This document shows, in pieces, positions 52,267 through 64,000 of a stretch of 64,000 nt of DNA (positions within the stretch are counted from its first letter, which is position 1; every line of letters begins with the position of its first letter). The DNA comes from Mesaphorura yosii (taxonomy: Eukaryota; Arthropoda; Collembola; Poduromorpha; Tullbergiidae), in the NCBI GenBank assembly GCA_009869945.1, contig WIXG01000128.1, positions 1 to 64,000 on the forward strand, read 5' to 3'. A model generated the notes under the pieces. It saw only the letters and a program-made list of their open reading frames with translations, was not told where the DNA came from and made no database searches. The position numbers were made by a program, and so were the translations under genes.

Positions 52267-52500
52267 GTTTGTGTGTCTGGGGTTTGTCGGCTGAAGCTGC
52301 AGTTGAAACTCGAGAACAAATTGTGCACAAAAGCAGCGCATTCAGCACTCAGTTTCATTGCATCTTTCTCTTATTTCTTCCGGTCCCATTTCGATTCCTG
52401 TTTCACGCACATTAAGGACGACGGCAATGAAGTAGATCAGAAGAACAGATCTTTTGAGATACGTGCTCGTGCCCGTGCTTGTGGCCGTACTACTTTCTCA
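52267..52500 (+). other. Probable 5' untranslated part of the receptor's first coding exon
   Basis: A pyrimidine-rich acceptor (TTTTTCTTAG ending at 52266) precedes the receptor ATG by 234 nt. The frame is open upstream of the ATG but has no other in-frame ATG. An upstream untranslated exon is implied. Confidence 0.4.
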
Positions 52501-55500
52501 ATGTCATCGTCATCGGCTTACAGTGAACGGAGGAAATTATGGATAGCGCCAATACTTCATGAAATGATAACGACGTCTTTATCGCCGGCGCCATCTTCGT
52601 CTTCGTCCGGGTCCACGTCTTCATCTTCCCTTGGCATTGGCCTCGACAATAACAATGCTTCAGTCTCCAGCGGCAGCGACGGCAACAGCAGCGCCAGGGC
52701 GTCAGTGTCCAGCAGAGGAATGACTGGTCGAAATGCGTCTGCGTCGTTGTCGTCCATCATTTCGCAGGTGCTTCTGTCACCAATGGTCGCCTCCTCTTCC
52801 GCCTCACCCGACTTGTCTTTCTACGAGCTCGACCGCGGCTCCCGGACCGCCATTCTCGGGCACGGAGCCACCACTGCAATGGGCAGCGGCTCTCTTTCGA
52901 TGCCCGTTGACCCGCTCCTAGCCGAGGAAGCCATCGACGCTGCGGCCGCCGCTTCGACGGGGAACGGAACGGACTTCCACTGGCCGATTCGTGACCCGTT
53001 GTACATTGTGATTCCGATCACGATCATTTACATTCTGATCCTTATCACGGGGCTGCTGGGGAACATTGTGACGTGCGTGGTGATTGTGCGCTCGCGGTAC
53101 CTCCACACGGCGACCAACTACTACCTCTTCAGTCTTGCCATCTCGGACCTCCTCCTCCTCCTCTCCGGACTTCCCGCAGAGATGCACACCATCTGGCGAC
53201 GTTACCCCGACGTCTTTGGCGAGGTCTTCTGCGTCGCGAAGGGGCTCGCCTCCGAAACCTCTGCCAACGCCACCGTGCTGACCATCGCCGCCTTCACGGT
53301 GGAGCGCTACCTCGCCATCTGCAAGCCGTTCCTCATTCAAAAGTGGCAGAACAAACTCTCGCGCGTCGTGCGACAAATCCTCGTCATTTGGGTCATCTCT
53401 GTCGTCCTCGCCGTCCCGCAGGTAAGCAGCACTTAATTAATTGATGGGCATCTCATCTTTTGACAGGGCAAAGGCAAGGGCAGTTTGGCCGGCTGTCCCT
53501 CCGATTGCGAAGATTAATTGTTAATTGGCATTTCGAAGCACTTTGCCGGATAGCGTGTTTAATGGTCCTTGTCAGGAAATAAAAATTGTTTCTGGCAACC
53601 ATTGGCAGAGGTTCATAAGTTGTGGCTACACTAACTCAATTTCTGTTTATATAAATGACAGCTGTCACGCTGTCAGACAAGCAAGTACATGGATTCATTC
53701 ATTGACATTGAAGTGGCTTTGACTGTGATTGTGATTGGCTGACCGCCGCCCTGCCTTATCAGGCTTTGACTTTGGCAGCCTGGGACGGTATTCGTCGTGC
53801 TGTTGTTATTTACTTCGCGTGCAACGTGCAAGGCCAAACATGTAGCAGGCAGGCAGCCAGCGCTTTGCTTTGTTCGCTTTCGGGGGACTCTCATTTGCAA
53901 TTCGAATCAGGGCAATCGCAATCGGCAGGACGCTCACAGTAAACGAAAGTTATGCAATAAATCCGGCTGCATAAAAGAACTTTGCCTTTCATTTCATCGA
54001 CGCGTGTGATCTGGTTAAAAATAAAGAACGACATTTGCCATTTAACGGGCGTTACAAGCACAAAGTTGCGTTGGGCATTAATTATTTTAATGAGTGAGTG
54101 TCATCATCGAACTTTCATCAAAGCGCTTTTGATTCCAATGGCTGGCGGTTGAGGCAGGCAGGACAACTTCCGGCCGCGGCTGCAGCAGTAGCGAATTCCT
54201 TTCAGAATAAACCTAATAAACGGGTAAATAGACGACTGCCACATGGCGAACATTGGGAAGTGACCAACCTCAAAGCAAACAAATTAAAATTATTAACATT
54301 GAGTAAATTGACTGAGTTCCCACCGGACTCAAATTCCAGTGAACTCTCCAGCGCCATCGCCATTGCTTAACTCTCAATTTATCCCACGTGTCCGCATTAT
54401 AAATTAATTTTTCATCTCGCAAGAGAATGTCAGGGTAGTGCAATAAATTGCAAAGGGCAGAATGCAAAATTATCCGTGCGATCGTCGTGCCTGCGGCTGT
54501 CGGCCAGCAATCTTATTGCGAATGCTCCGGGAACAGCAATGCTGGTTCCCGGGTTTATCAGTCGATATGGCTTAGGCTGAGGTCAGCGCTTTCACCAACG
54601 CGACTTGACTTGTTGTCCGCCACAAAACAAGATTAGCGTCAGTCGCCACTGACCGACAGCGCAGGCAGAGGCCTGGCCTTTATTGTAGGCAGTCGGCAGT
54701 TGATTAATTACAGTGCTGCGGGTAGAACAAAAGGCGACCTTCTCCAGGCGCAGGCCATCAAGCGCTTATGGCCGTGGCGTGCATGTGCGTTATTGTCATG
54801 GCTCTACTATCGATTCCTCTAACTATCCGTGGCTGATTCCCAAATCCTGGCGAAAGCAAAGCTTGTGGGCCGTGCTGTGCTGATACCGCACTTGCTGTGG
54901 GCCCGCAATCACACACGCGCAGGCAGACAACAAAAGAAAATGACATGACAGGCGCATATTTTTCACGGCAATAATCGCATGTTGGCCAGAACGCCAGAAG
55001 AAGCCTGCCAAGGTGAACAAATGTGATACCCGAACCCGATTTATTGCATCGCATTTATTACGGCACTTTGTTCGCTGTTTGTTCGCTGCTCGCCCCAATT
55101 TTGTTTTATGAAATATTACTGTGCCGACTCCGATTGTTTGTGTTGTGCATTTAGCGACCGCGACTGCGACGGGCAAAGGCGGGTCAAAGCGAAAGAGAAT
55201 TGTAGCAAAAGTTTCTTAGCGTTCGGCTGCCTGCCAGAGGCCTAAAGAAAATGATGAAATTGACATTCAAATAACTGATAACATGTGTTTTACGCGTCGG
55301 TGCGTGCACGTGGACACGCATTTGCATGTCATCCATGCAGCAAACGCTAATCTCAATCCGCCCGACCCGGCTCATAAAATTGGAGTGCACTCATGCATGG
55401 GAAAAAGGAATTGAACCCGTATAGACAATTTTGAATGAAATTCCTGTGTCCTCTTACACATTCCTCGCATTCGCATCAAAGGTGCGCTGGAGCTGCTGGA

Positions 55501-57076
55501 GAGCATCTTCCTTTCATTACGACACAAAGATAAAATTGATAACCATTTCCATTTCTGTTGCTCAAAGGAGACGAATTGGAACTCAAAAACAAAGAGGTCC
55601 CTGAAAGCACTGCAAAATCAAATTTTCTTTTGGAGATGGCAATGAGAATCTTTTTTGCAAATGCCTGGGTTCAAGTTCACTATTTCCAGTTTTGCATTTC
55701 GCGTGAAGCAAGAAGCCGAGTTTGAGCTGTCCTCAAACCAAAACCTGTCTGCTCGTGCATATTATGTTCGTTTTCTGTTCCGTCGGGGCAGACAGCTAAT
55801 AATTCCAGGTTGCTGTTAGCCTGATTGTAATATTTGTATTAGAATTCCGGCAGTACCGTCGCCTATAAAATCGACGTGACTGGAATGCCGGTCACCTTCG
55901 TACTGTACTACCTCAGTGTTTTTTTTTCAACAGTTGGAAAATTGCCCTGTTCATAATGCTGTAAGCTTACGAACTGACGTGTCCGTCCATTACGTGTCCA
56001 ACTCCGATTTTTCTTTATTAAGCGAAATGCGAAACTGCGAGCACACTCCAGAAGCCAGTGCAACGGCAACAGCAACAAAGCAGCACGTGCATTATTGAAA
56101 AACACGGCTTTAAAATTGTGGAACAATGTAATAAATGTAATAGGAGTAGCAATAAAGTTGGATGGAACCACGCACGTCGCGGCGGCTGCCCAGCGGCAAT
56201 TCGCGAGTCGTGAAACGTCAAAACATTACCAAAAGAAAGTTGAGTTTATGAGAGCTCGCGTGGGAGTTGCTGTTCAGGTGAAACACTGCTGAAACTCATT
56301 TCGGCAAATTTTCTTGTCCAGGCCAAGTGGGCTCCATCATTCTGTGTGTTTCGTATCTTTTCTTGCATCTCCAAATTTCCTGGAACACGAACACGAGCGC
56401 TGGAAAGATTTTAATAAGAAGCAGGCCGAAAGAATTCCAAATGCAATTTGTGTAATGCAACGCAAACGCAAGAAACAACACGCTTTGAATGCGAAATGAG
56501 AAACGACGAAATTACGAGAGTGTGCCTGCCACGCCTTCCCGTCTTTGATTTCAGGATTTCATTTCTATTTTAATAATTCGACGGCAAACGAAGTTAAGTG
56601 CATCAAAACCGAATAAAATTTAATGAAGCACTTGTAGTTTTATGATTCATCGAATGGCCTAATCAATCCGAAAGCGAGTCAGTCATCAGACAGACGAATG
56701 AAATGCTAAATGCTGTCTTTTCTTTTTGCAGGCTCTCCAGATGGGTCTCGTGTCCAGGCCCATCAACGCCTCGGAAGAGGTGATGATTTGCAGCGTCAAA
56801 CAAGTGATAATCGAACATTCCTTCGAGGTAAGCCGATTTACCAATTTACAAATTCACCATTCGCATTGGTGAATGCATTTGCATTATTGTTTCCATTTCA
56901 GATTGCCACTTTCCTGTTCTTCGTGGGTCCGATGATCCTCATCACGGTGCTGTATTGCTTAATTGGCTACACGCTGTACCACTCGAGTCACGTGAACGAG
57001 TCGAAGCTGCGCCTGAGAAAGTCGCTGAGCAGTCACAAACGAGAGGCTGGACAGCAGCGCGTTCTCAAAATGCTCG
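52501..57076 (+). CDS. CAPA/pyrokinin-type neuropeptide GPCR (neuromedin U receptor family), 3' part missing
   Basis: Class A receptor for PRXamide-type peptides. Exons 52501-53421, 56732-56827 and 56902-57076 encode residues 1-397 and one base of codon 398. Residues 1-160 are an unusually long Ser/Ala-rich extracellular N-terminus with several N-glycosylation sequons. Helix 1 (about 168-193) has GLLGN. Helix 2 has SLAISDLLLLLSGLPAE, a strong family signature. Cys244 should pair with Cys327 in the second extracellular loop. Helix 3 has SETSANATVLTIAAFTVERY, with ERY in place of DRY (268-270). Helix 5 reads IEHSFEIATFLFFVGPMILITVLY. The third intracellular loop starts after this and ends at a GTGAGT donor (57077). 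Helices 6 and 7 (WAPFHAQR, NPxxY) are not found up to 64000, so the gene probably continues beyond the window. CAPA and pyrokinin subtypes cannot be separated on this part. Confidence 0.88.
53422..56731 (+). other. Receptor intron 1; nothing else recognised
   Basis: A 3.3 kb intron with GT-AG ends in phase 0. It contains a GCAG array near 53848 and an imperfect hairpin at 54527-54552. No nested gene seen. Confidence 0.7.
54527..54552. repeat. Inverted repeat with one bulged base
   Basis: CCGGGAACAGC (54527-54537) pairs with GCTGGTTCCCGG (54541-54552) apart from one extra G, around a 3-base loop. It lies in the receptor's first intron. Confidence 0.65.
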
Positions 57077-60000
57077 GTGAGTGCAACCATTCAAAATTTA
57101 TGGCTACTTTGTACTTTGCTAATTACTCTACTCCACTTCACTTGGCCCAACCAGAGTGATTGAATTTATGCAGATGGCTTGTAATTATCGAAAGCGACTG
57201 AGAGCAATCGCTCGAAAGCAATTTATGCGTTGATTCGCTGTTTGACCTTCAAGACGAAAGTTTTCATGCACGGCCACCGCTACGGCGCTTTAACGCTTGA
57301 GCCGAGGGCGAGTTGGGCCGCTGCCAAGAAAAACTTTTTGTGTCTTCGCACGCCGCTGTCATTCGACTGATTCGACTGAGAATTTTCCCATTTCGCATCT
57401 CGCATGCCAACGTGCTGCGATGCTGTGTTAATGGACGAGGATCCGAAGGACGACACGGCGATGACGAGATTCTCGTGTCTGATTAGAATTTATGATTCAT
57501 AAAATGCAGACTTCCGTCGTCCCCGAATCTGGGTTAACTGTCACTAGCGAATTTACGCACTTAAACTAATTCAATGACGAAACAGCGAACTGCGAAGAAG
57601 GCTGAGATCTGACAAATCATAACTTTGTTAACTATTTTGAGATTCATTTCTGTTGAAAAGGCTGTGTGTGTGTGTGTCAGGAACTCGTTTACGTAAACAA
57701 TGCCGGTGTCCGTCCATCTATTTGGATCTGCCCAGAATAGAAAAGGAAACATGATGCGCGATGCACACTAATTAATAACAAAGTTTAGGCGAAGTTCACC
57801 TCAGCTTCAGACTGACAGCAAACAAGAACAGTTTTTTGCGAGACCACCCACTGTGCAGAAATTCTTTCCGATCTCATTAAACAACTCGGGGCAGTCCGCG
57901 AACAAACTTTCCTGTATTTGATTTCGCTAATGCAGTGGTCGTGGCCGTGGCCGTGTGTGGGCAATGCAGCGCATCACGAAATGGTGAAATGGAGAAATGA
58001 CCGTTCGCTCTGAAATGCTAGTTCGCTCGGTGGGTTGTCGCTGTTGCTGTTAATTAGACTTGTAATTCGAATCATCATATCCAAATTAGAATACACGTGG
58101 CGTACGCAAATTGGCTGCTTGCAACAGACGTGTGTAATGTGTAATTAGGAGCACGGAAAATGACTCGAAATGACTGAAAGTGACATGTAATCCAAAGCCA
58201 AAGGTACAGTCAAACCTTCCCAGTGCTCTGGAAGTTTTGAAAGCTATTTTTGTAAAATTCCATCAAGTCGTTAAATCGGCAACAAATCCGCACGCTGCCT
58301 GGCTGGCTGAAATGGGAAATGTGCCCGCACCCGCACTGAGTTGTGCAATGAATGACGACTCGATCGTATCGCGTCGGGCCCAATTTTCCAAAATGATGCG
58401 TACGTATTCGAGTGTTCGTACGTGCATGCAGCCTACAAGTGGGAAATGGGACGGAGGAAAGCAGAGAAAGAAAAATGTCCTTCAGATATCAAATTACGAG
58501 CGAGATTAGATTGCGAATTGCGAATTGCGACTGCGATGATCGGCCGCGATATTTGAATAATTTATAAATGACACCCGTGCGGCCCGGCATGATGTGGGCA
58601 GCGCGAAAGCGTGATGCGGTTGTGGTCACGGCCTAGTGAGTCTGAAGAGGCTCAATAGGCTGTGTGAAAGGCAAAGACAGCAGCCGCATTCACATTCGCA
58701 CAAACACGAGGCAAATTTCTTACGTACGTCTGCATTCGTCGTTTGGCGTCAGCAAACCGGGAGATAATGCGGGAGTAATCGGATTTTATGCCCTCCCCGT
58801 CGCTGCGCTGCAATTTTATGTCTTTTTATTACGCGTGGAAATAGAAATAGAACGCAGTTCGAGAGACAGAAACAATATTCGTGATAATGGGTTCATCAGC
58901 ATAACGAACGACTCCAGGAAAAATACCGGACACGGACGGACATCAGATCAAGCACGGGCATTCGGGCACGGGTTCCGACTCCAGGAAGCCATTTGCCATT
59001 TGCAGAGATCCGAGTCTAATGATAATGTGACCAACTTTTCGAATAATCATAACAGCTAAAAACAACTAATACAAATAGCTCAGCGACAAAACAATCGCTT
59101 CGCTGATGAAGAATAAACATAATTTTGGGGAAAACAGATTTCTAGTCCACAAAAGCAAGAACTTCCTCGTCTTCTTGAAAGTTGTCAAAGGACAACAGCT
59201 CGACTGGCCTGATTGTAGAATGCTGAAAGCTAAATTCAGATTTATTTCGTCAGCTTATTCAAGCTCAAGCCGGCCAAGTCAATCACAGACACGAATCAAA
59301 ATCATTTCTTCTCGTTTCAATACAAAATACTAGAAGGCAAGGCAGGGCAGAATAATAATAATGGCAATGGCGATATTATTCGCAACACGCGACTGTGACT
59401 GCTTTGTTTTGCTGTGCACGCATTCCGAAATCGCAGAGCTAAAATTTCCTACCCATTAACCTAAATTCGAGCGCATTATGCAATAAATTGCAAAACATTG
59501 GAAAAAGATGCTCAATTTCCGGGAAAAGACACAGGAATCTCTCCTCCTACTTTTCGGACACGGTCGCTGGTGAAAGTGAAATTGTTTTCTGAAAATCCCT
59601 TCTTTAACACAGTCACACAACCACGCAGTCGCTTTCAAATTCCTTGAGTCTTGAGTCTTCGAGAATCCCCTCGAACGAAATTATCCAATTAAACCGGACA
59701 ATAATTTGGATTACAATTACAGCAATTACAGCGATTGTACTTATTTAATTGGAGGGAATGCGAAATCTCGCAAGAGTTTCATGGCTGAAACCTCGTTCAA
59801 GCCAATTACGGCCGTAAACACTAACAATTATGTGAGTAATCAAATTGAGTCCGCACAGGGCAAACACAAATCAATGGACGACTCCATAACGCAACTGCTT
59901 CATTCTCTTCATTCACTTCCATTTTCCATGTTTACTCAACATATAAAAAGATACACGAAAAAGTCATTTGATAGCTTGTATTTCGATCTGACTGGCAGAG

Positions 60001-63000
60001 AAAAGAGAGTCAGCGACGGCAGCCATTCGAAGACTTGCTTGGTCTTTCCCAGTTCGCTGCCTGTATTTTATCATTTTAGTAATGTCGTGAACCAGAAGCA
60101 CAACTCGACTGAGCTTGGCTTGGCTTGTGTTTTTGCCTGCCTGGACCGACGACCCACACTCACGCCTGCTTTCGACAGCTGACTGGCTTTGGCTTTTGGC
60201 ATTGGCATTCGATTCATGAACACCGGACTCATGAGCTCGTTTTTGCTGTTATTGTTGCTTTCTCCCTGCTGACCACTTCTTTCCTGGAAATGAGAAACGA
60301 GTCAGCCATGTCAAGTGCAATAAAGCACTTTTAAAATAACTTGGATTCATAAAATATGTGACTCGCTGGCATGGCAGGGAAGAGAAAAGGTATGTGGCGA
60401 AGTGGCAATGTGTGTGGTTTTGTCTTTGTCTTTGTGTGGTGGGTGTTTGTCGTTTCTCGTTTGAGTTTGCAAATAAAAGTGTCAAGTCGGGTCTCTGCGC
60501 CCGCAAAACGCTTTTTGTTCCACTTTGTTTCTGTGCAGTGCAGAGAACGAGGATATGAGCCCGGAATACATTAATACTAATAGGCTAAATCAACAGGGTT
60601 GCGTCAGATATTTACAACAACGGCAGAGCACAGCACAGCGGTGTGTTGTCACCGAGTAAATTACCATACTTCACTTTTCATTCTCGTAAACACGAATTTA
60701 ACTCTGCTAATCCGAGATCGAGCTACACCGCCACATAGCCACCAGTGCCCACTCGACCTTCGGCCGTCCGTCCAAGGTCACTCTGGCATTGGCCGTAATT
60801 TTCCAGCCTGTCATTTCAACGAGGTCCAAAATTTATGTGTCTCGGCCTGAGAACACTGAAAACTGAAGAGCATCCGCTGCCATTTCGGCCATTGTCTTGT
60901 GAAATGTGTCGCCAGTGAAAAGAAACTTGAATGAACAAAAGTTTGAAGAAGAGGCGAAGAATCTGCTGCCTTGTGCAAGTGCGTAGTTGACTTTTCAATT
61001 AGGAGGCTCAGTTTCCTTTCTTCTCAATCAAATTGATGAGAAGAATGATTTTGATTAGAATTGAACTGCAGCTGCATCGCATGAACTGAAATCGCCTTGT
61101 TACTGTCCTTTTTTCTTGATTCTTTCTTCTACTCTTTCATTTCCGATAAGCAAAGATTCTTGTTTAAATTACTTTTGTGCGATGCAGATGACAACCTTCT
61201 TTCTTTTCAGTCAATTTCCTTCGTTCATTCGATCATTTCATTCGCATGGCTTCGATTCGCAATTCACAATAGTAAAGTCAATAGCTCGTTTCCTGTCCAA
61301 ATAAAAAGTGGCGGAATGAGCGTTGACCGCCGTGGAAGATGACAAGCTGGCTTGTGGCAGGGGCGTTATTTTGATTGGCGGGCGGGCGACTCTCCTGCGA
61401 TCTCGTTGCTGACACCGAATTTCGGGTCCGGCCGTCATGCATGCCAAAAGAAAGAACGGGCCATTAAGTTTGCGAACTGCCGCGGTGGCATCCTTGAACT
61501 TCAGCTCCTTTCCACGTTTGACGTTTCCAGGATGTGCTCAAATCAGTGCCCGTGTCATTTCACACGCTGATGCCAGCAAATGCTTGCTGCATTTTGTTTG
61601 TGGCGACTCTGCCAAGATCCACATCGCCTGCTGACTCGATCGAGAACAGATGCGAATTTTGTGCTTCGGCCTGTTATTTTGACATAAAAATAATTTTGAT
61701 GGAAAAATGAAAGGTTGGCTGCTCGTATTCTCGTATTGACTTCGGCTTTGTTAATTTTGATTACATCATGACATGATTTAAGAGTAGCAGCATTACGCCA
61801 CGCCAATCGTTAGTGATCCGTGCTGCCACTGCGATTTTTTTTGCATTGCTGTTTCTTTCGCGATCTTGCATTTCTCCGTTCCGTGCCCAATTATGGGCCT
61901 CCGAGCAGGCTTGCAGATGTTTCTCATCATCTTTGATTGGAGTGAGTGAGTGAATCATCACCGTGCCTGTCGCGTGCATAATCCGCTATTGGCTTAATTG
62001 GCAGACGAGCATCACCACAAACAATGATTCCAACCCGTGTCACTTCATAACACCATGTCAGATGTTATCTGCTCTGGCGCTCTGCTCTGCTCTGTTTATT
62101 CATGTCATTCAAAAACCATACAAGCGAACAAGTGAAAAGTGCAAAGGCGACTGTGTAGTCTCATTCGGGAAAAGTGCAAATGTTGCTCGTAAATCAGAAT
62201 TTGATGGTGATTGTGCGTGATCAAAACCCTTCACGTCCGCGTACTAGCACACTTCATGTCACGGATTGCTGCTGCTGCTTTTGTTTCCTGTGCTTCAGTA
62301 TGCAAATGTACGCTACGCGTGTATTTGCAGGCCCAGTGGAATTGAGATTAATATCTGCCAAGACAGCCCGCTGTAAAACCAACACCACACCGACAACGAA
62401 AACAAATCCCATTTCGCCATTTCGCCTTTCGCGGTTTCAAATGCTAATGGTAATGGCAGAGTAGCAGAATAGTAGAATAGCAGAATTATTAATTTTTCCA
62501 GTTCGGGTTTCACAGCGCAGCGCATGTAATTTAAGCTGCACGCGCTCGTAAAACACATTTCATTAATGACGGTCTGGTTGGATTCCTTTTCGGCAATCAA
62601 TACTCATATTCCAGAATATTCGAATTATTAGAGCGACGACGTGCGCAGGTTAATTGCATGGCCCCATGCACCTTCGGTTGGTGGCAGACTGGAATACGGA
62701 CACGGACATCAGACTTCCATTTCATTTTTCCTGTCTCCAGCTTCCTAGCTTGAGTGAGTTGTGAGTTCCGGTTCAGGGCAAGGGGCAAGGCCGCGCACGC
62801 GCCTTATCGCAGCATTACATCTTTAATGCGCAATAAGATGCCCTGCCATTTTGTCGTGAGATGATGTACTACCAGCTGCTGCTGGAATATGGAGTGGAGT
62901 GCATTTGTCCTCATTTATTGTGATTCAAGTGCGTCTCGGAACGATAATAAACTTGCGAAGACAGGAATTGAGACTTTTATTAGCGCAAGTAAAGTAATAA

Positions 63001-64000
63001 ACTCGTGCTTCGTGCAAGAAACGAGCGCAGCATTATCGCGTTTCCCTCGTCACCACTTCAGTACGAAAGCGATTCCGCAGCCGCCCGGCCCGGATTGCTC
63101 GTCCAAAGCATCGCATCTCGCCGTGCATTATCTTTTTATAAACTTTTTCCTCGCGTCGACTGTTGTCGCATTTATCATAAGCACAACCAGCCAGCCGCGG
63201 TCGTGGCCGTCTTCGTGGACGACAAATGACACACGAGAGAAAACTTCCAGGTCTGTCTGCATCAAACCTTCCAATTCCAAGCTTCTAGATCGGAGCTGTG
63301 ACGATGACGCTGACGACTTTCGGCAACCGGCAAGTTTCATAAGCCTGAAGCCTGTAATTTTCTAGATATGTGTACTGCGCTTTCACGTTAAATGAATAGG
63401 ACCGAGTCCATCTGGTTGTCAGATTGGCGGTGCCGTGCAGTCTGTGCTCTGGTTCCTGTCTAGACAATTCAGACGACGCGACAGATTGTCAATGGCAAAT
63501 ATCGTATTTGAAAGACGTCGCGAAAGCAATCGGCACGGGAGCAGGCTGGCTGGAGTGGCTTACTTCGCTGTCTCGTGGAAGGGATTACTTGTGCCATCCG
63601 TCCTTTGTTAGGTACGAGCAGGCCAAGAGTAAGAATTCGAATGCGAATGCATTTGGTATAGAATTTGAGAACTCAGTTTCTTTCTGCCTCGCTGAGGCCC
63701 TTGGGATTCGGGCATATTTTTAGGACAAACTACGTACAAGCGTACACGATACACAATTCGCGACAGACGAGGCACGAGCTAGCTTGCCCGTTTCCTTTCC
63801 GAGAAGGAATCATCTGCCATTTCCCACTGGGACTTTATATCCTTTAATAATGCTTTTTTAAGGAGCGCGTGGCGTGGGGCGCGCTGATTCTTGAGTCTCG
63901 CGTCTGCGTCTGGTGCAATAAACGCGACGCCAGGCTGGATTTGCCACTCAATTTCGTCGCGTCACCTCGTAAGCTCGGACTCAGCCAAACCGCTGCTGCC
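57077..64000 (+). other. Probable receptor intron 3 running off the window; no gene seen
   Basis: It begins with the GTGAGT donor of the helix-5 exon. I looked for exons encoding helices 6 and 7 and found none. A TG dinucleotide run lies at 57663-57677. Other open frames lack recognisable motifs. Confidence 0.55.
57663..57677. repeat. TG microsatellite
   Basis: Seven TG units plus T. Confidence 0.85.

Noticed and set aside
57933-57996. An acceptor-like AG followed by an in-phase V-V-V-A-V-A-V stretch that could begin receptor helix 6
   Set aside because: It departs at once from the family sequence (no WAPFHAQR) and soon reaches a stop. It comes from a GTGGCC-type simple repeat. A truncated isoform is possible but unsupported.
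1-64000. tRNA, rRNA, CRISPR arrays, bacterial operons and intact transposable elements
   Set aside because: I looked for B-box-like tRNA motifs, regular spacer repeats, transposase or reverse transcriptase motifs and long terminal repeats by eye. Nothing convincing was found; a covariance-model and repeat-library search would be needed to be sure.

Overview
This window is animal nuclear DNA, most likely from an arthropod. All recognisable genes are split by GT-AG introns of about 60 bp to several kb. The gene set includes a facilitated trehalose transporter-like sugar carrier and a CAPA/pyrokinin-type peptide receptor, both typical of arthropods. Order or species cannot be fixed from the sequence; a crustacean or other non-dipteran arthropod fits but is a guess. 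Six conserved genes plus one unexpected one occupy roughly 22-45 kb and 52-57 kb. The rest is long intron or intergenic DNA with no gene I can support.

Layout. 1-13.1 kb: no recognisable gene, one decayed-looking minus-strand frame (32-593) and several hairpin-forming palindromes. 13.1-28.3 kb (+): a Tret1-like sugar transporter with a proposed 20-codon first exon, a 9 kb first intron and a roughly 375-residue low-complexity C-terminal tail. 29.5-30.6 kb (-): Mediator subunit MED20, convergent with the transporter; their poly(A) signals imply overlapping 3' ends. 31.4-33.1 kb (-): RagC/D GTPase, whose only coding bases in its first exon are the ATG. 34.5-36.8 kb (+): SLC25A32-type mitochondrial folate/FAD carrier, divergent from RagC/D, with two alternative C-terminal coding ends that match each other position for position. 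38.7-45.4 kb (+): neutral ceramidase in 13 coding exons. Inside its second intron, on the same strand, sits a complete three-exon gene for a secreted phage-type (GH24, T4-like) lysozyme with its own signal peptide and poly(A) signal. 45.4-52.5 kb: no gene seen. 52.5-57.1 kb (+): the first five helices of a CAPA/pyrokinin-type GPCR; the exons for helices 6-7 are not found before the window ends. 57.1-64 kb: presumably its next intron.

The genes do not form a pathway. RagC/D (mTORC1 amino-acid sensing), SLC25A32 (mitochondrial folate/FAD), ceramidase (sphingolipid breakdown), Tret1-like (sugar transport) and the neuropeptide receptor are independent units. The most interesting item is the nested GH24 lysozyme. 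That family is mainly known from phages and bacteria. Here it is intron-containing, secreted and cysteine-bearing, and two of its three classical catalytic positions are changed (Glu to Asp, Thr to Lys). Second is the carrier gene, where a competing 5' splice site and an intronic poly(A) signal would swap the last transmembrane segment.
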